Positions 16,386-24,383 of a DNA stretch of 51,194 bases are shown piece by piece. The notes beneath the pieces were generated by a model. The model saw nothing but the letters and a program-made list of their open reading frames with translations, was not told the origin of the DNA and searched no databases. This DNA comes from Treponema sp. Lineage in GTDB: Bacteria; Spirochaetota; Spirochaetia; Treponematales; Breznakiellaceae. The translations under genes were made by a program, and so were the position numbers. Within the stretch, counting starts at the first letter, position 1. Each line of letters opens with the position of its first letter. The DNA lies in contig JAISMC010000162.1 in the NCBI GenBank assembly GCA_031276965.1, forward strand, positions 1 through 51,194, in the 5' to 3' direction.

Positions 16386-17768
16386 ATGCAGGTATTAATT
16401 GTTGATGATGAACGGAATATCCGGGAATCGCTGCGGAAGTATCTTAGCTTGGAAGCGATTGATTCAAAGAGCGCCGAAACGGGAGAAGCCGCAGTGTCCT
16501 TTCTTGAACGGGAAGTTTTTGATGCCGTTGTCCTGGATCTAAAGCTGCCGGGAATGAGCGGACAGGAACTGCTGGAGTGGATTCTTAACCGGGGCGTATC
16601 GGTTCCGGTGATCATGATATCCGCCCACGGCCAGATCTCCGATGCCGTATCCGCCCTCAAGGCGGGGGCCAAAGATTATCTGGTAAAGCCCTTCGATCCT
16701 GCGGAGCTGATCATCAAACTGAAGGATCTGGTCGAAAACAAGCGGCGGGAAAATATGATCGAGGCGGTCAGGCGGAGTGAAAATTATGAAAGCGTCCTCA
16801 TCGGAAACACCCCGGTGATGCGGAAGCTTTCGGTTCAAATTGATAAGATCGCCGGTTCCGACGTAACGGTGATGATCAGCGGTGAAAGCGGTACCGGCAA
16901 GGAAGTGGCCGCCCGGGAAATACACCGCCGGGGTCCCCTGGCCACTGAGCCCTTTGCGGCGGTGAACATAGGGGGCATCCACGAGGGGCTTATGGAGAGC
17001 GAGCTCTTCGGCCATGAGAAGGGCGCCTTTACCGGCGCCGCCGCCCGTAAACAGGGGCTCTTCGAACTGGCCGGGCGGGGGACCATCTTTCTGGATGAAA
17101 TAGGGGAAATGCCCATGCCCCTCCAGGTAAAGCTGCTCAGGGTACTCCAGGAACGGAAGATCCGGCGGCTTGGGGGGACGGTTGACATTCCCGTCAACGC
17201 CCGGATTGTTTCCGCCACCAACCGGGATGTGGAGGCCCTGGTACGGGAAGGCCGTTTCCGGGAAGATCTCTACTACCGGCTTAATGTGTTCAGAATCAGC
17301 CTGCCGCCGCTGCGGGAACGGCGGGGAGATATTCCCCTGCTGGCGGATCATCTTTTGAAGAAGCTTGCCTTCCGCATGGGGAAGGGCGCCTACAGCCTTT
17401 CCCCGGAGGCCCGGGAAAAACTTGCGGGCTACAGCTTCCCCGGTAATATCCGGGAACTTGAAAATATCCTTGAACGGGCTTTGATCTACTGTGACGGAAA
17501 GGAGATCCACAGCGGAGACATTGACCTCCACGAAGAAAATGCTGTCTCCGCTTCCGCGGCCCTTCCCCGGACGGCGGCGGGAGCGCTGTGGGACGGATCT
17601 TCCCTGGGGGATATTGAGAGACAGGCCATCGCCGAAGCCCTGGAACGCTGGAACGGAAACCGTACCAGGGCCGCCCGGGAACTGGGAATAAGCCGCAAAA
17701 CCATACTCAATAAGATTAAAGCCTATGGACTCAAGCAGGCCGGGTTTGAACCGGGGGAATTGCCTTAA
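16386..17768 (+). CDS. NtrC-family sigma-54-dependent response regulator
   Basis: A 460-residue activator with three domains. The receiver (residues 1-118) has Asp51 in VVLDLKLPGMSG as phosphorylation site and Lys101 in YLVKPFDP. The AAA+ domain has Walker A GESGTGKE (166-173), the sigma-54 contact loop GAFTGA (213-218) and Walker B TIFLDE (233-238). The C-terminal Fis-type helix-turn-helix reads GNRTRAARELGISRKTILNK. All key residues are present, so it should drive open-complex formation by RpoN. It pairs with the upstream kinase and probably activates its own promoter. Other targets are not visible here, except possibly the divergent MFS gene. Confidence 0.94.
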   Translation: MQVLIVDDERNIRESLRKYLSLEAIDSKSAETGEAAVSFLEREVFDAVVLDLKLPGMSGQELLEWILNRGVSVPVIMISAHGQISDAVSALKAGAKDYLVKPFDPAELIIKLKDLVENKRRENMIEAVRRSENYESVLIGNTPVMRKLSVQIDKIAGSDVTVMISGESGTGKEVAAREIHRRGPLATEPFAAVNIGGIHEGLMESELFGHEKGAFTGAAARKQGLFELAGRGTIFLDEIGEMPMPLQVKLLRVLQERKIRRLGGTVDIPVNARIVSATNRDVEALVREGRFREDLYYRLNVFRISLPPLRERRGDIPLLADHLLKKLAFRMGKGAYSLSPEAREKLAGYSFPGNIRELENILERALIYCDGKEIHSGDIDLHEENAVSASAALPRTAAGALWDGSSLGDIERQAIAEALERWNGNRTRAARELGISRKTILNKIKAYGLKQAGFEPGELP

Positions 17769-17795
17769 GGGGCGGCGGCGGTATACACTTTTTCC

Positions 17796-18461
17796 ATGAC
17801 CAGGGGCATATTAATCGCAGGTAATGAATCTTCCCTTTTTGCGGCAGCGGCGGTAGAGGCCTCCAGACGGGTAGAACGCTTTGCCGCAGCGCTTATTCCC
17901 AATCGCCTTTCCGGACCGGTTTCGGAATCCGCAGAGGGCGCCCGGATTTCCCTCAGCTGGAATCCCGGAAACCCCGTCTCCGCCCGTTCCCTGGCGCTCG
18001 CCGCAGAGAACCGGCTGGAGCATGTGGACGAAGCCATCCTGATCTGCGCGCCCCCTTCGGTACGCAAAAGGGCGGAGGATTTAATCCCCGGAGAACTGGA
18101 AGTCCTGATTAACGATCACATAAAGGGCTGGTTTTTTTTGGTCCGGGAATTAGCGCTGATCTTCAAAGAGCGGGGACGGGGCATCCTGTCCCTGGTACTC
18201 TCCAATATAGGCTCGGGCGGCGGGAAGGATGAAACGGCGGATCTGCTGGGGCCCTCAGCGGCGGCCTCCTTTAAGGCCCTGGCCCAGGGCCTTCTAAGCG
18301 GTTCCCTGAACGAGTCCTATCAAACGCTGGCCTTTTCATCCTCCGAGGCAGGAGAGGACGCTTCCTTCGCATCCTTCATCTTCAAAATTATGGAAGAAGA
18401 TAACAGGCGCAATGCCGGAAGATGGCATAAATACGGCAGGTTCGGACTGTTCGGCAGATAG
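17796..18461 (+). CDS. Uncharacterised SDR-like (Rossmann) protein lacking catalytic motifs
   Basis: A 221-residue protein. The opening strand and turn (RGILIAGNESSLFAAAAVEA), the later KGWFFLVRELALIFKERGRG and the SLVLSNIG strand follow the order of a short-chain dehydrogenase. However, the TGxxxGIG loop is altered to AGNESSL and the YxxxK pair is absent where ASFKALAQGLL stands. It is therefore probably not an active dehydrogenase. It follows the NtrC-type regulator by 27 bases with no clear ribosome binding site, so it may belong to that operon. Function unknown. Confidence 0.6.
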   Translation: MTRGILIAGNESSLFAAAAVEASRRVERFAAALIPNRLSGPVSESAEGARISLSWNPGNPVSARSLALAAENRLEHVDEAILICAPPSVRKRAEDLIPGELEVLINDHIKGWFFLVRELALIFKERGRGILSLVLSNIGSGGGKDETADLLGPSAAASFKALAQGLLSGSLNESYQTLAFSSSEAGEDASFASFIFKIMEEDNRRNAGRWHKYGRFGLFGR

Positions 18462-18463
18462 CG

Positions 18464-18552
18464 GATTTGTCCGGAACCCCGGTTGGCTCCCGAACACACT
18501 TTTCAAAAAACGCGGATTTCCGGGAATTCGTATTTTTGCTGTTTTTAAGGCA
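18464..18552. repeat. Dispersed intergenic element (CCGGTTGG type)
   Basis: It contains TTGTCCGGAAC, CCCGGTTGGCTCC and CCCGAACA, then AAAAACGCGG, TTCGTATTTTTG and GCTGTTTTTAAG. The same blocks in the same order (TTGTTC, CCGGTTGGTT, TTCGCATTTTG, GCCGTTTTTAAG) are found at 11281-11370, and partly at 5627-5790. The arms here are less perfect. It separates the SDR-like gene from the amidohydrolase gene. Confidence 0.55.
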
Positions 18553-18573
18553 CCCGGGACATAGGTTTAGGCG

Positions 18574-19356
18574 ATGGTTATTGACTTTCACGCTCATATC
18601 TATCCTGAAAAAATAGCCGCCAAGGCCGCCGCCAGCATCAGCGGTTTTTACGCCATCCCCGTCTCAAAGGCCGGTACTGTGGAATGCCTGCTCGAATGCG
18701 GCCGCCGGGACGGTATCGGCCGCTTTGTGGTCTTTTCCGCAGCCGCCGTTCCAGGCCAGGTACAGAGCATCAACAACTACATTGCCGAAACCGCCGCCGT
18801 CCACGGGGAGTTTACCGGCTTCGGAACGCTTCACCGGGACATGCAGAACCCCGGAGCGGAGATCCGCCGTATCACGGATCTTGGCCTAAAGGGGATCAAG
18901 CTGCATCCCGATATGCAGCGTTTCAATATCGATGATGAAAAGATGATGGATATATACGCCCTGCTCGAAGGACGGCTTCCGGTTATCTTCCATACCGGCG
19001 ATTACCGCTACCCCTATTCCCATCCGGCCCGGCTTGCCAGGGTGCTGGACCAATTTCCCCGCCTTGTTGCCGTCGCCGCCCACTTCGGCGGCTGGTCTCT
19101 TTTCGATCTTGCCCTGGAGTATCTGCGGGACCGCTTCTGCTACTTTGACGTTTCAAGTTCGATTCCCTTCCTGGGGGCAAGCCGGGCGGAAGAGTTAATC
19201 CATATCTACGGCGCGGAGCGTTTTCTTTTCGGTTCGGATTATCCCATGTGGGATCCCGGCTCCTGCCTTAGGGAATTTATGGGTCTTAACCTTTCTGACG
19301 GGGAGCAGGAACTTATTCTTTGGAAAAATGCCATGCGCCTTTTGGACGGCGGGTAA
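18574..19356 (+). CDS. Amidohydrolase-2 family metal-dependent hydrolase
   Basis: A 260-residue TIM-barrel hydrolase or decarboxylase of the amidohydrolase superfamily. Metal-site motifs are in order: FHAHIYPEK (His6, His8), LKGIKLHPD, IFHTGD, AAHFGG and FGSDYPMWDPG with the catalytic Asp. Length and order fit the Amidohydro_2 (gamma-resorcylate decarboxylase-like) branch. No signal peptide. The start ATG has only a weak purine stretch before it. It stands alone between two non-coding regions, and the substrate is unknown. Confidence 0.82.
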   Translation: MVIDFHAHIYPEKIAAKAAASISGFYAIPVSKAGTVECLLECGRRDGIGRFVVFSAAAVPGQVQSINNYIAETAAVHGEFTGFGTLHRDMQNPGAEIRRITDLGLKGIKLHPDMQRFNIDDEKMMDIYALLEGRLPVIFHTGDYRYPYSHPARLARVLDQFPRLVAVAAHFGGWSLFDLALEYLRDRFCYFDVSSSIPFLGASRAEELIHIYGAERFLFGSDYPMWDPGSCLREFMGLNLSDGEQELILWKNAMRLLDGG

Positions 19357-19892
19357 GTGCCGGCAGAGGTTTTTGTTTTTTCGCTTTTTTAAAAGGGATG
19401 AAAAAGGACTTGCACAGTCTTTCGCCGGGGGTATGCTATTCCCATGTTTACGGCAATATCCTTCCAAAGCCCGGCCGTTTCCCCGCACCAAAACGCAGCC
19501 TTTGCCCGGCTCATATTATGTACAAAAGCAGTCTGCGTGTTTACTTAACAAAACGCTGGATTTCCCCCTTTTCAGATGAAAACATCCCGGTATTTTGCTA
19601 AAACAAGCCGCAGTTTTTAGGCAACACGGTAAAGTCTAAAGACTCCAGCGCAAAAGTTACGGACTTCAGCCCCAAAAGCTTTAACCTGTAGACCAGCCAA
19701 ACAGGGAGGCGTACAACCATGCGCCAGAGGACAGACCGGTTTCCGGCAAGCCGCGCCCCCACAGCCGTGATAAGCCGGATAAAATCTGACATGTGAGCCT
19801 TGCCCAAAAAACTGAAGTTTTGGGAAAGCCTCATGTATCTGACAAATTCTGCGTTATCTGACAGATCATATCTTGGCGATCCCACCTTAGTC
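19357..19892. other. Gene-free 536-bp region
   Basis: I see no convincing gene. It includes a small hairpin CCCAAAA/TTTTGGG (19803-19824) whose loop region AACTGAAGTT matches the hairpins at 11375 and 26726, an AGTC/GACT pair near 19635, and a near-repeat ATCTGACA at 19834 and 19857. A minus-strand frame to 19598 stays open but overlaps the dehydrogenase 3' end and has no recognisable domain. It is possibly a decayed gene. Confidence 0.4.
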
Positions 19893-20927
19893 CTAGGGAT
19901 GAACAACGACCCGCATGCCCTGATGACCCTCGGCGGCGGCAAACGCCTCGTTTATCTGGTCCAGGCTGAAAAAGTGGGACATATAGGGTTTGATGTCGGG
20001 ACGTTTAGCGGCGATCAGTTCGATTGCCTGCTGATGATGCCGGGGCAGGGAGCCGTGAGCACCCATCACAAAGAGTTCTTTATAATGGATGATATTCGTA
20101 TCCAGGGTTACGGTACTGCCTGCGGGAAGCCCGCCGAAAAGGTTGATTCTGGCCCGGTTCTTGGCCATCTTGAGGGCGTCCGCATGGGACTGGGGGGAAG
20201 GATTGGCCGTAAAAATCACGTCCGCCCCAAGACCGCCGGTTTCCTCCAGTACCCGCTTGATAGGATCTTCCTCGGAGGAGCAGATATAAACATCGGCGTT
20301 GAATTTTTTTGCCGCCTCCATCCGGGGCCGGGAACGCTGTACCACAATAACTCTGGCGGCGCCGGACATATAAGCCACGGGGATGATCATACATCCGATG
20401 GGGCCTGCGCCTATGATAACCACCGTATCTCCCAGGCGTATTCCGGTCAACTCCACCGCATTAAGGACGCAGGCCAGCGGTTCCGCCAGGGCCCCTTCGT
20501 CAAAGCTCATGGTATCGGGGATACGGTGTACCGGCCCATAGTTGACTACGGTCTTGTTTAAAAGCACATACTCGGCGAAGCTGCCGGCAAACTGATAGCC
20601 CATGGCATAGTTGATCTGACAGTTATTGCCTATCCCCGCCTCGCAGAAACTGCACTCCCCGCAGGGAACATCCGCCCCCAGGGCAACCCTGTCCCCTTTC
20701 TTAAAACGGGTAACATTGGCCCCCGTCTCCACTACTTCGCCGGAAGATTCATGCCCCAGGATCTGGGGGGGCTTTACCCGTGAATTGCCGTGGTGAAAGA
20801 TCCGTATGTCCGAACCACAGACCGCACAGGAACGGACCTTTACCAGGACGCTGTCGGCGTCCGGCTTGGGGGCGGGTACCTCCCGGACTTCTATTATATT
20901 TTTATCAAGATATACTGCAGCTTTCAT
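19893..20927 (-). CDS. Zinc-binding medium-chain dehydrogenase (sorbitol/threonine dehydrogenase-like)
   Basis: A 344-residue MDR enzyme. The catalytic zinc ligands are Cys37 in CAVCGSD and GHESSGE. The structural zinc loop reads CGECSFCEAGIGNNC. The NAD(P) Rossmann loop is VVIIGAGPIGC. It should oxidise a polyol or secondary alcohol. AGGAG lies 6 bases before the ATG. It is the last of three minus-strand genes (isomerase, dehydrogenase, dehydrogenase). The 79-base gap before it contains a perfect hairpin. The substrate is not determined by sequence. Confidence 0.88.
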   Translation of the reverse strand: MKAAVYLDKNIIEVREVPAPKPDADSVLVKVRSCAVCGSDIRIFHHGNSRVKPPQILGHESSGEVVETGANVTRFKKGDRVALGADVPCGECSFCEAGIGNNCQINYAMGYQFAGSFAEYVLLNKTVVNYGPVHRIPDTMSFDEGALAEPLACVLNAVELTGIRLGDTVVIIGAGPIGCMIIPVAYMSGAARVIVVQRSRPRMEAAKKFNADVYICSSEEDPIKRVLEETGGLGADVIFTANPSPQSHADALKMAKNRARINLFGGLPAGSTVTLDTNIIHYKELFVMGAHGSLPRHHQQAIELIAAKRPDIKPYMSHFFSLDQINEAFAAAEGHQGMRVVVHP

Positions 20928-20956
20928 GCTTCACTCCTGCAAACATTGAGATAATA

Positions 20957-20984
20957 TTATCCGGAAATTGAAATTTCCGGATAA
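20957..20984. repeat. Perfect palindromic hairpin between the two dehydrogenase genes
   Basis: TTATCCGGAAATT (20957-20969) and AATTTCCGGATAA (20972-20984) are exact complements with only 2 bases between them. It could terminate or stabilise the message between operon members, or be an operator. The CCGGAAA core also occurs at 15010 and 42989. Confidence 0.6.
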
Positions 20985-21006
20985 GTCTAATGATCCGAAG
21001 GACCTG

Positions 21007-22068
21007 TTAAGCCTGCTCTTCGTTTACAAACATAATCTTAACGTAGAACTCCTCCCGCCTGCGGGCAAGGCCGAAAGCTTTGCCGCATTCCGAGAGGGGG
21101 AAGCGGTGAGTTACAAACTTGTCCAGCCGCAGCACGCCCCGGTCCATGCACTGAATAGCCAGCCGCCAGTCATTATGGGCGCCGTTGTAACTTGAATTCC
21201 AGGTTCCCCGGAGGGTAAGCTGCTTGCGGAGTATCTCCCAGTAGGATTTCTGGGGAAGATCCATGTTCTTTGCCGGGTTCCCCATAAGCACCGCCTTGCC
21301 GAAAACCTTGACTGCCTTGAGGCAGCCTTCCAATGTGGCCGATACTCCCGCCGCTTCCAGGGCCACATCGGCTCCGCGGTTTCCGGTGATGTCCAGAATA
21401 TACTTGACAGGATCAAGATGCCCGCTGTTTATGGCATGGGTAAAACCCAATTCCCGGGCAAAGGCCAGTTTCGCTTCGTCCACATCCGCCAACACCACCT
21501 GAGCAGCGCCCCAGCCGGCGGCAATCTGGGCCGCCATGAGGCCGATAGTCCCGGCGCCGAAGATCGCCACCGTATCCCCCAGGTTTATGCCCGCCTGGGA
21601 AAGGGCGTGGATGGCGACTGCGCAGGGCTCGCACATGGCGGCGTGCTCAAAGGGCACCCCATCAGGTACAAAGACCAGGTTCCACTTTTTGACCGCAATA
21701 TATTCGGCAAAGGCGCCGTCCCGGCGGGAGCCGTAATAATCGTAATTGCGGCATTGGGGATACTCGCCGATCTGACAGGCGTCGCATTCTCCACAGGGCA
21801 GCAGGGGGAAAACGGCAGCCCTCTTGCCTATCAGGACCCTGTCTTCCCGGCCGGCGGCGTCCACAATGACTCCGGCAAATTCGTGGCCCGGAATAGTGGG
21901 GAAATGGTAGGTGCCTTTCTCGAACACCCGGGGAATATCGGAACCGCAGATACCGCAGGCCTTTACCTGAAGCAGCACCTCCCCGCTTTCCATCTTTGGC
22001 ATGGGGACATCCTCGTAACGCAGATCTCCCACGGCATAAAGATTACAGGCCTTCATCGTATCTTTCAT
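21007..22068 (-). CDS. Zinc-binding medium-chain dehydrogenase (galactitol-1-phosphate dehydrogenase-like)
   Basis: A 353-residue MDR enzyme. Zinc ligands lie in CGICGSD and GHEFAG, the structural zinc loop is CGECDACQIGEYPQC, and the NAD loop is VAIFGAGTIGL. The whole pattern (YEDVPMPKMESGEVLLQVKA in the first strand region, then KNMDLPQKSYWEILRKQLTL) resembles GatD, which oxidises galactitol-1-phosphate to tagatose-6-phosphate. That name is a similarity, not proof. The start may be residue 1 or Met5 (MKACNLY). It is the middle gene of the three-gene catabolic operon, 17 bases after the isomerase gene. Confidence 0.87.
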   Translation of the reverse strand: MKDTMKACNLYAVGDLRYEDVPMPKMESGEVLLQVKACGICGSDIPRVFEKGTYHFPTIPGHEFAGVIVDAAGREDRVLIGKRAAVFPLLPCGECDACQIGEYPQCRNYDYYGSRRDGAFAEYIAVKKWNLVFVPDGVPFEHAAMCEPCAVAIHALSQAGINLGDTVAIFGAGTIGLMAAQIAAGWGAAQVVLADVDEAKLAFARELGFTHAINSGHLDPVKYILDITGNRGADVALEAAGVSATLEGCLKAVKVFGKAVLMGNPAKNMDLPQKSYWEILRKQLTLRGTWNSSYNGAHNDWRLAIQCMDRGVLRLDKFVTHRFPLSECGKAFGLARRREEFYVKIMFVNEEQA

Positions 22069-22085
22069 AGTAATATCCCGTCAGG

Positions 22086-22982
22086 CTATTCCGTTATCAC
22101 GGCGCGGAAATAATCCACACTCTCCTTAAGATCCTGGATAATGCGAAAATCCGTATCCCAATGTTCCCGGTGGGAGATCTCGAAGGCAAAAAGCGCGTCG
22201 GTACAGCCTGCCTTCTTTACAGCTTCCATTACCTTCTCCCTGGTTATAATGCCGGTCTTGTTCATCTCCTCCGTAAAAGGAGCGTGGTTCGACTTGTGGA
22301 GCACCGTCTGCTGGAGGTGAATGACCGGGGAGTCCGCCGCCAGATTTTCGATCCAGGGATAGGGATCCCGCTGGGAAGGATGGGGAGCATGGCCCACATC
22401 AAGGCAGATCTTCAGGGGAACCCCGCAGCGGGCGTTGACCCTCGATATAAGCTCTCTGGTTTCTTCTATGGTATTGGCCATTTCCCGGGGTACGCTCATG
22501 GGTTCAAATATAAGGCAGTCGTAACCGGCGTCCCTGGCGTAAAAACTCAGCTCCTGCCAGCCCTTTATCCCCTCGTCCATTATAAAACGCCTTTTGTCCG
22601 GATTATCGTAGGTGTCGAAGGTCATAATACCGAAGTGGGAACCCCCGTTACGGACTCCAAGCCGGCGGCCTATATCCAGGAAGCTCTTAAACCACCGGAG
22701 CCAAAACTTCCGGGCCTCCTCGTCGGGGTTCATAAGATGGTTAACCCGGGTAAAGGTGCTGGAAAAAATACTCTCCACCGTTATCTGGTGTTCCTTGGCG
22801 GCGGCGTTAATACGCTTAATCTGATCGTCGATGTACTCCTGGGGCCAGAAGGGGTTCAGTAAATCGGCTACAAACTGCACGTACCCCAGCCCCAGATCTT
22901 GCCGGACTATCCTGGTCCAAACCTCGGGCTCAATATACTTATTAATGGCGAAACCCAAATTGATCCCCAGACGGTATCCCAT
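22086..22982 (-). CDS. Sugar phosphate isomerase/epimerase family TIM-barrel protein
   Basis: A 298-residue protein of the AP-endonuclease-2-like xylose isomerase fold. Typical segments are LGLGYVQFVADLLNPFWP, NGGSHFGIMTF, CLIFEPMSVPRE (metal-binding Glu), LKICLDVGHAP (Asp, His) and FAFEISHREHWD. The best-known relatives isomerise erythrulose or other short sugar phosphates, which would fit two polyol dehydrogenases in the same operon. GGAGG lies 7 bases before the ATG, and a TTGTAC-N18-TATAAC promoter stands upstream. It is the first gene of the operon. Confidence 0.82.
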   Translation of the reverse strand: MGYRLGINLGFAINKYIEPEVWTRIVRQDLGLGYVQFVADLLNPFWPQEYIDDQIKRINAAAKEHQITVESIFSSTFTRVNHLMNPDEEARKFWLRWFKSFLDIGRRLGVRNGGSHFGIMTFDTYDNPDKRRFIMDEGIKGWQELSFYARDAGYDCLIFEPMSVPREMANTIEETRELISRVNARCGVPLKICLDVGHAPHPSQRDPYPWIENLAADSPVIHLQQTVLHKSNHAPFTEEMNKTGIITREKVMEAVKKAGCTDALFAFEISHREHWDTDFRIIQDLKESVDYFRAVITE

Positions 22983-23000
22983 AAAGCGCCTCCGATAGTG

Positions 23001-23029
23001 TTGCCTTGTTATACCATTTTTGCTATAGT
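23001..23029 (+). promoter_or_regulatory. Promoter of tRNA-Ala
   Basis: TTGCCT (23001-23006), a 17-base spacer and TATAGT (23024-23029). The tRNA begins 12 bases after the -10 box, the usual distance for a stable RNA. Confidence 0.65.
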
Positions 23030-23037
23030 AAGTACAA
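23008..23037 (-). promoter_or_regulatory. Promoter of the isomerase-dehydrogenase operon
   Basis: On the minus strand TTGTAC (23037-23032), 18 bases, TATAAC (23013-23008). It overlaps the tRNA-Ala promoter on the other strand, so the two transcription units share about 40 bases and may compete for polymerase. Confidence 0.5.
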
Positions 23038-23041
23038 TAGC

Positions 23042-23114
23042 GGGGAATTAGCTCAGTTGGTAGAGCGATTGGTTCGCAATCAATAGGTCACCGGTTCGAA
23101 TCCGGTATTCTCCA
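23042..23114 (+). tRNA. tRNA-Ala (anticodon CGC)
   Basis: The acceptor GGGGAAT pairs with ATTCTCC and contains the G3:U70 pair that marks alanine tRNAs. The D arm is GCTC/GAGC. The anticodon stem ATTGG/TCAAT (one G:U) surrounds TTCGCAA, giving CGC. The T arm is ACCGG, TTCGAAT, CCGGT. The discriminator is A and no CCA is encoded. Confidence 0.95.
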
Positions 23115-23116
23115 TC

Positions 23117-24319
23117 ATGTTTCTGCTTGATTTGTTTCGTTTCGGTTTTGCCCTGATCTTTACGGGACTTCACTGCGCCCTGATGCTGGGCCTTTTTCTT
23201 GAATGGCGCCGGGATAGGAGGGGCCGCCCGGAAACCGGGGATCCTCTTGTGGAGCGGGCCTGTGCCAAGGGCGCGGCGCCGCATGTTTTCCCTGCAAACA
23301 CAGCCGAAGGTTCCGCCCCGCCCATGGTTTCGGTAATTATCCCCATTAATAATGAAGAGGCCCGTATAGAGGAACTGCTCCAAAGCCTTTCCGTTCAAAA
23401 TTATCCGGAGGCGGAGTATATTTTTATTGATGACCGCTCCACCGACGGGGGTCCCCGGATGCTCAGGGCCTTTGCGGAAAGAGAAAAGCGGGCAGCCATC
23501 ATTACCCTTACCGAAAACCCCGGCCCTAACCACAAGCAGTATGCCTTGAACAAGGGCATTGAGGCTGCCCGGGGAAGCCTGCTCCTCTTCACCGATGCGG
23601 ACTGCCGGGTTCCCTCCGGATGGATAGGGGCCATGGTCCGCCGCATGGAAGATCCGGCCCTGGGCATCACCATAGGGCCGGTGTTCAAACGTTCCGGCGG
23701 AAGGGGCTTTTTCCATCTGTACCAATGTTTTGACCATGCGGTACGGTATATGTATCTGGCCGCTTCCACCGGGCTGGGCGCCGCCGGGGGCGGTTTTGGC
23801 AATAATCTTATACTCCGGCGGGAGGCCCTGGAGGCCATAGGGGGCTACGATGCGGTTCCTTTCTCCCCCACCGAAGACGCCGCCCTGGTTTCCCGGATGC
23901 GGTCCAACTCCAAGTACCGGATCCATTCCGCCTGCGGCGCCGACACCCATGTAATGACCGCCGGAGAGGCGGACTGGACCGCTTTTGTTAACCAGACCCT
24001 CCGCTGGAATAACGGGGGGCTCTTCAGCCCCGAGGCGGTAACCCGGATCAACTTTACCTTCCTCATGGTAACCATCTCCATGGGTATGCTCGCCATCCCG
24101 CTGCTTCCCTTTTTCCCTTTCCTCTGGCCGCTGCCCGTCTCGGTATTCCTGGTTATGACGGCGAACACCATCGCCACCCTGTCTCTCTTCGGCGTTTCTC
24201 TGCCCAAGGCTGGGGCGGCTTACGCGGTACAGGATATTTTTACCCCCATATATTTTACCTTTCTGACTATTCTGGGATTCTGCGGATTCAAAACCCGGTG
24301 GAAGGAGCCCTCCGCTTAA
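23117..24319 (+). CDS. Membrane-anchored family 2 glycosyltransferase
   Basis: A 400-residue processive-type GT-A enzyme. An N-terminal helix (FRFGFALIFTGLHCALMLG) precedes the catalytic domain with VSVIIPINNEEARI, IFIDDRSTDGG, the metal-binding DAD of LLFTDADCRVPSG, and the QTLRWNNGG motif typical of chitin/hyaluronan-synthase relatives. Three hydrophobic helices follow at the C terminus (from about residue 315). It should add sugars to a lipid or polysaccharide at the inner membrane. The ATG lies only 2 bases after the tRNA-Ala gene, so any ribosome binding site would be inside the tRNA. A start at Met23 (MLGLFLEW) is possible. Confidence 0.87.
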   Translation: MFLLDLFRFGFALIFTGLHCALMLGLFLEWRRDRRGRPETGDPLVERACAKGAAPHVFPANTAEGSAPPMVSVIIPINNEEARIEELLQSLSVQNYPEAEYIFIDDRSTDGGPRMLRAFAEREKRAAIITLTENPGPNHKQYALNKGIEAARGSLLLFTDADCRVPSGWIGAMVRRMEDPALGITIGPVFKRSGGRGFFHLYQCFDHAVRYMYLAASTGLGAAGGGFGNNLILRREALEAIGGYDAVPFSPTEDAALVSRMRSNSKYRIHSACGADTHVMTAGEADWTAFVNQTLRWNNGGLFSPEAVTRINFTFLMVTISMGMLAIPLLPFFPFLWPLPVSVFLVMTANTIATLSLFGVSLPKAGAAYAVQDIFTPIYFTFLTILGFCGFKTRWKEPSA

Positions 24320-24334
24320 CGCCGGGGAGCCGTG

Positions 24335-24364
24335 GTCCGGCGCGGCCCCAGGCAGGCCGCGGAC
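24335..24364. terminator. GC-rich hairpin between convergent genes
   Basis: GTCC (24335-24338) and GCGGCC (24342-24347) pair with GGCCGC and GGAC (24355-24364). It is strong but without a T run. It lies between the glycosyltransferase and Omp85-like stops, where a bidirectional terminator is expected. Confidence 0.35.
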
Positions 24365-24383
24365 GCAGGTTCCGGCGGGAGCG

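Noticed and set aside
19598-19942. A 114-residue minus-strand frame next to the dehydrogenase
   Set aside because: It overlaps the dehydrogenase 3' end in another frame, has no known motif and passes through a hairpin; not supported as a gene.
23048-23950. A 300-residue minus-strand frame over tRNA-Ala and the glycosyltransferase
   Set aside because: It is antisense to a clear tRNA and a clear enzyme, and its sequence is Gly/Pro-rich without known folds.
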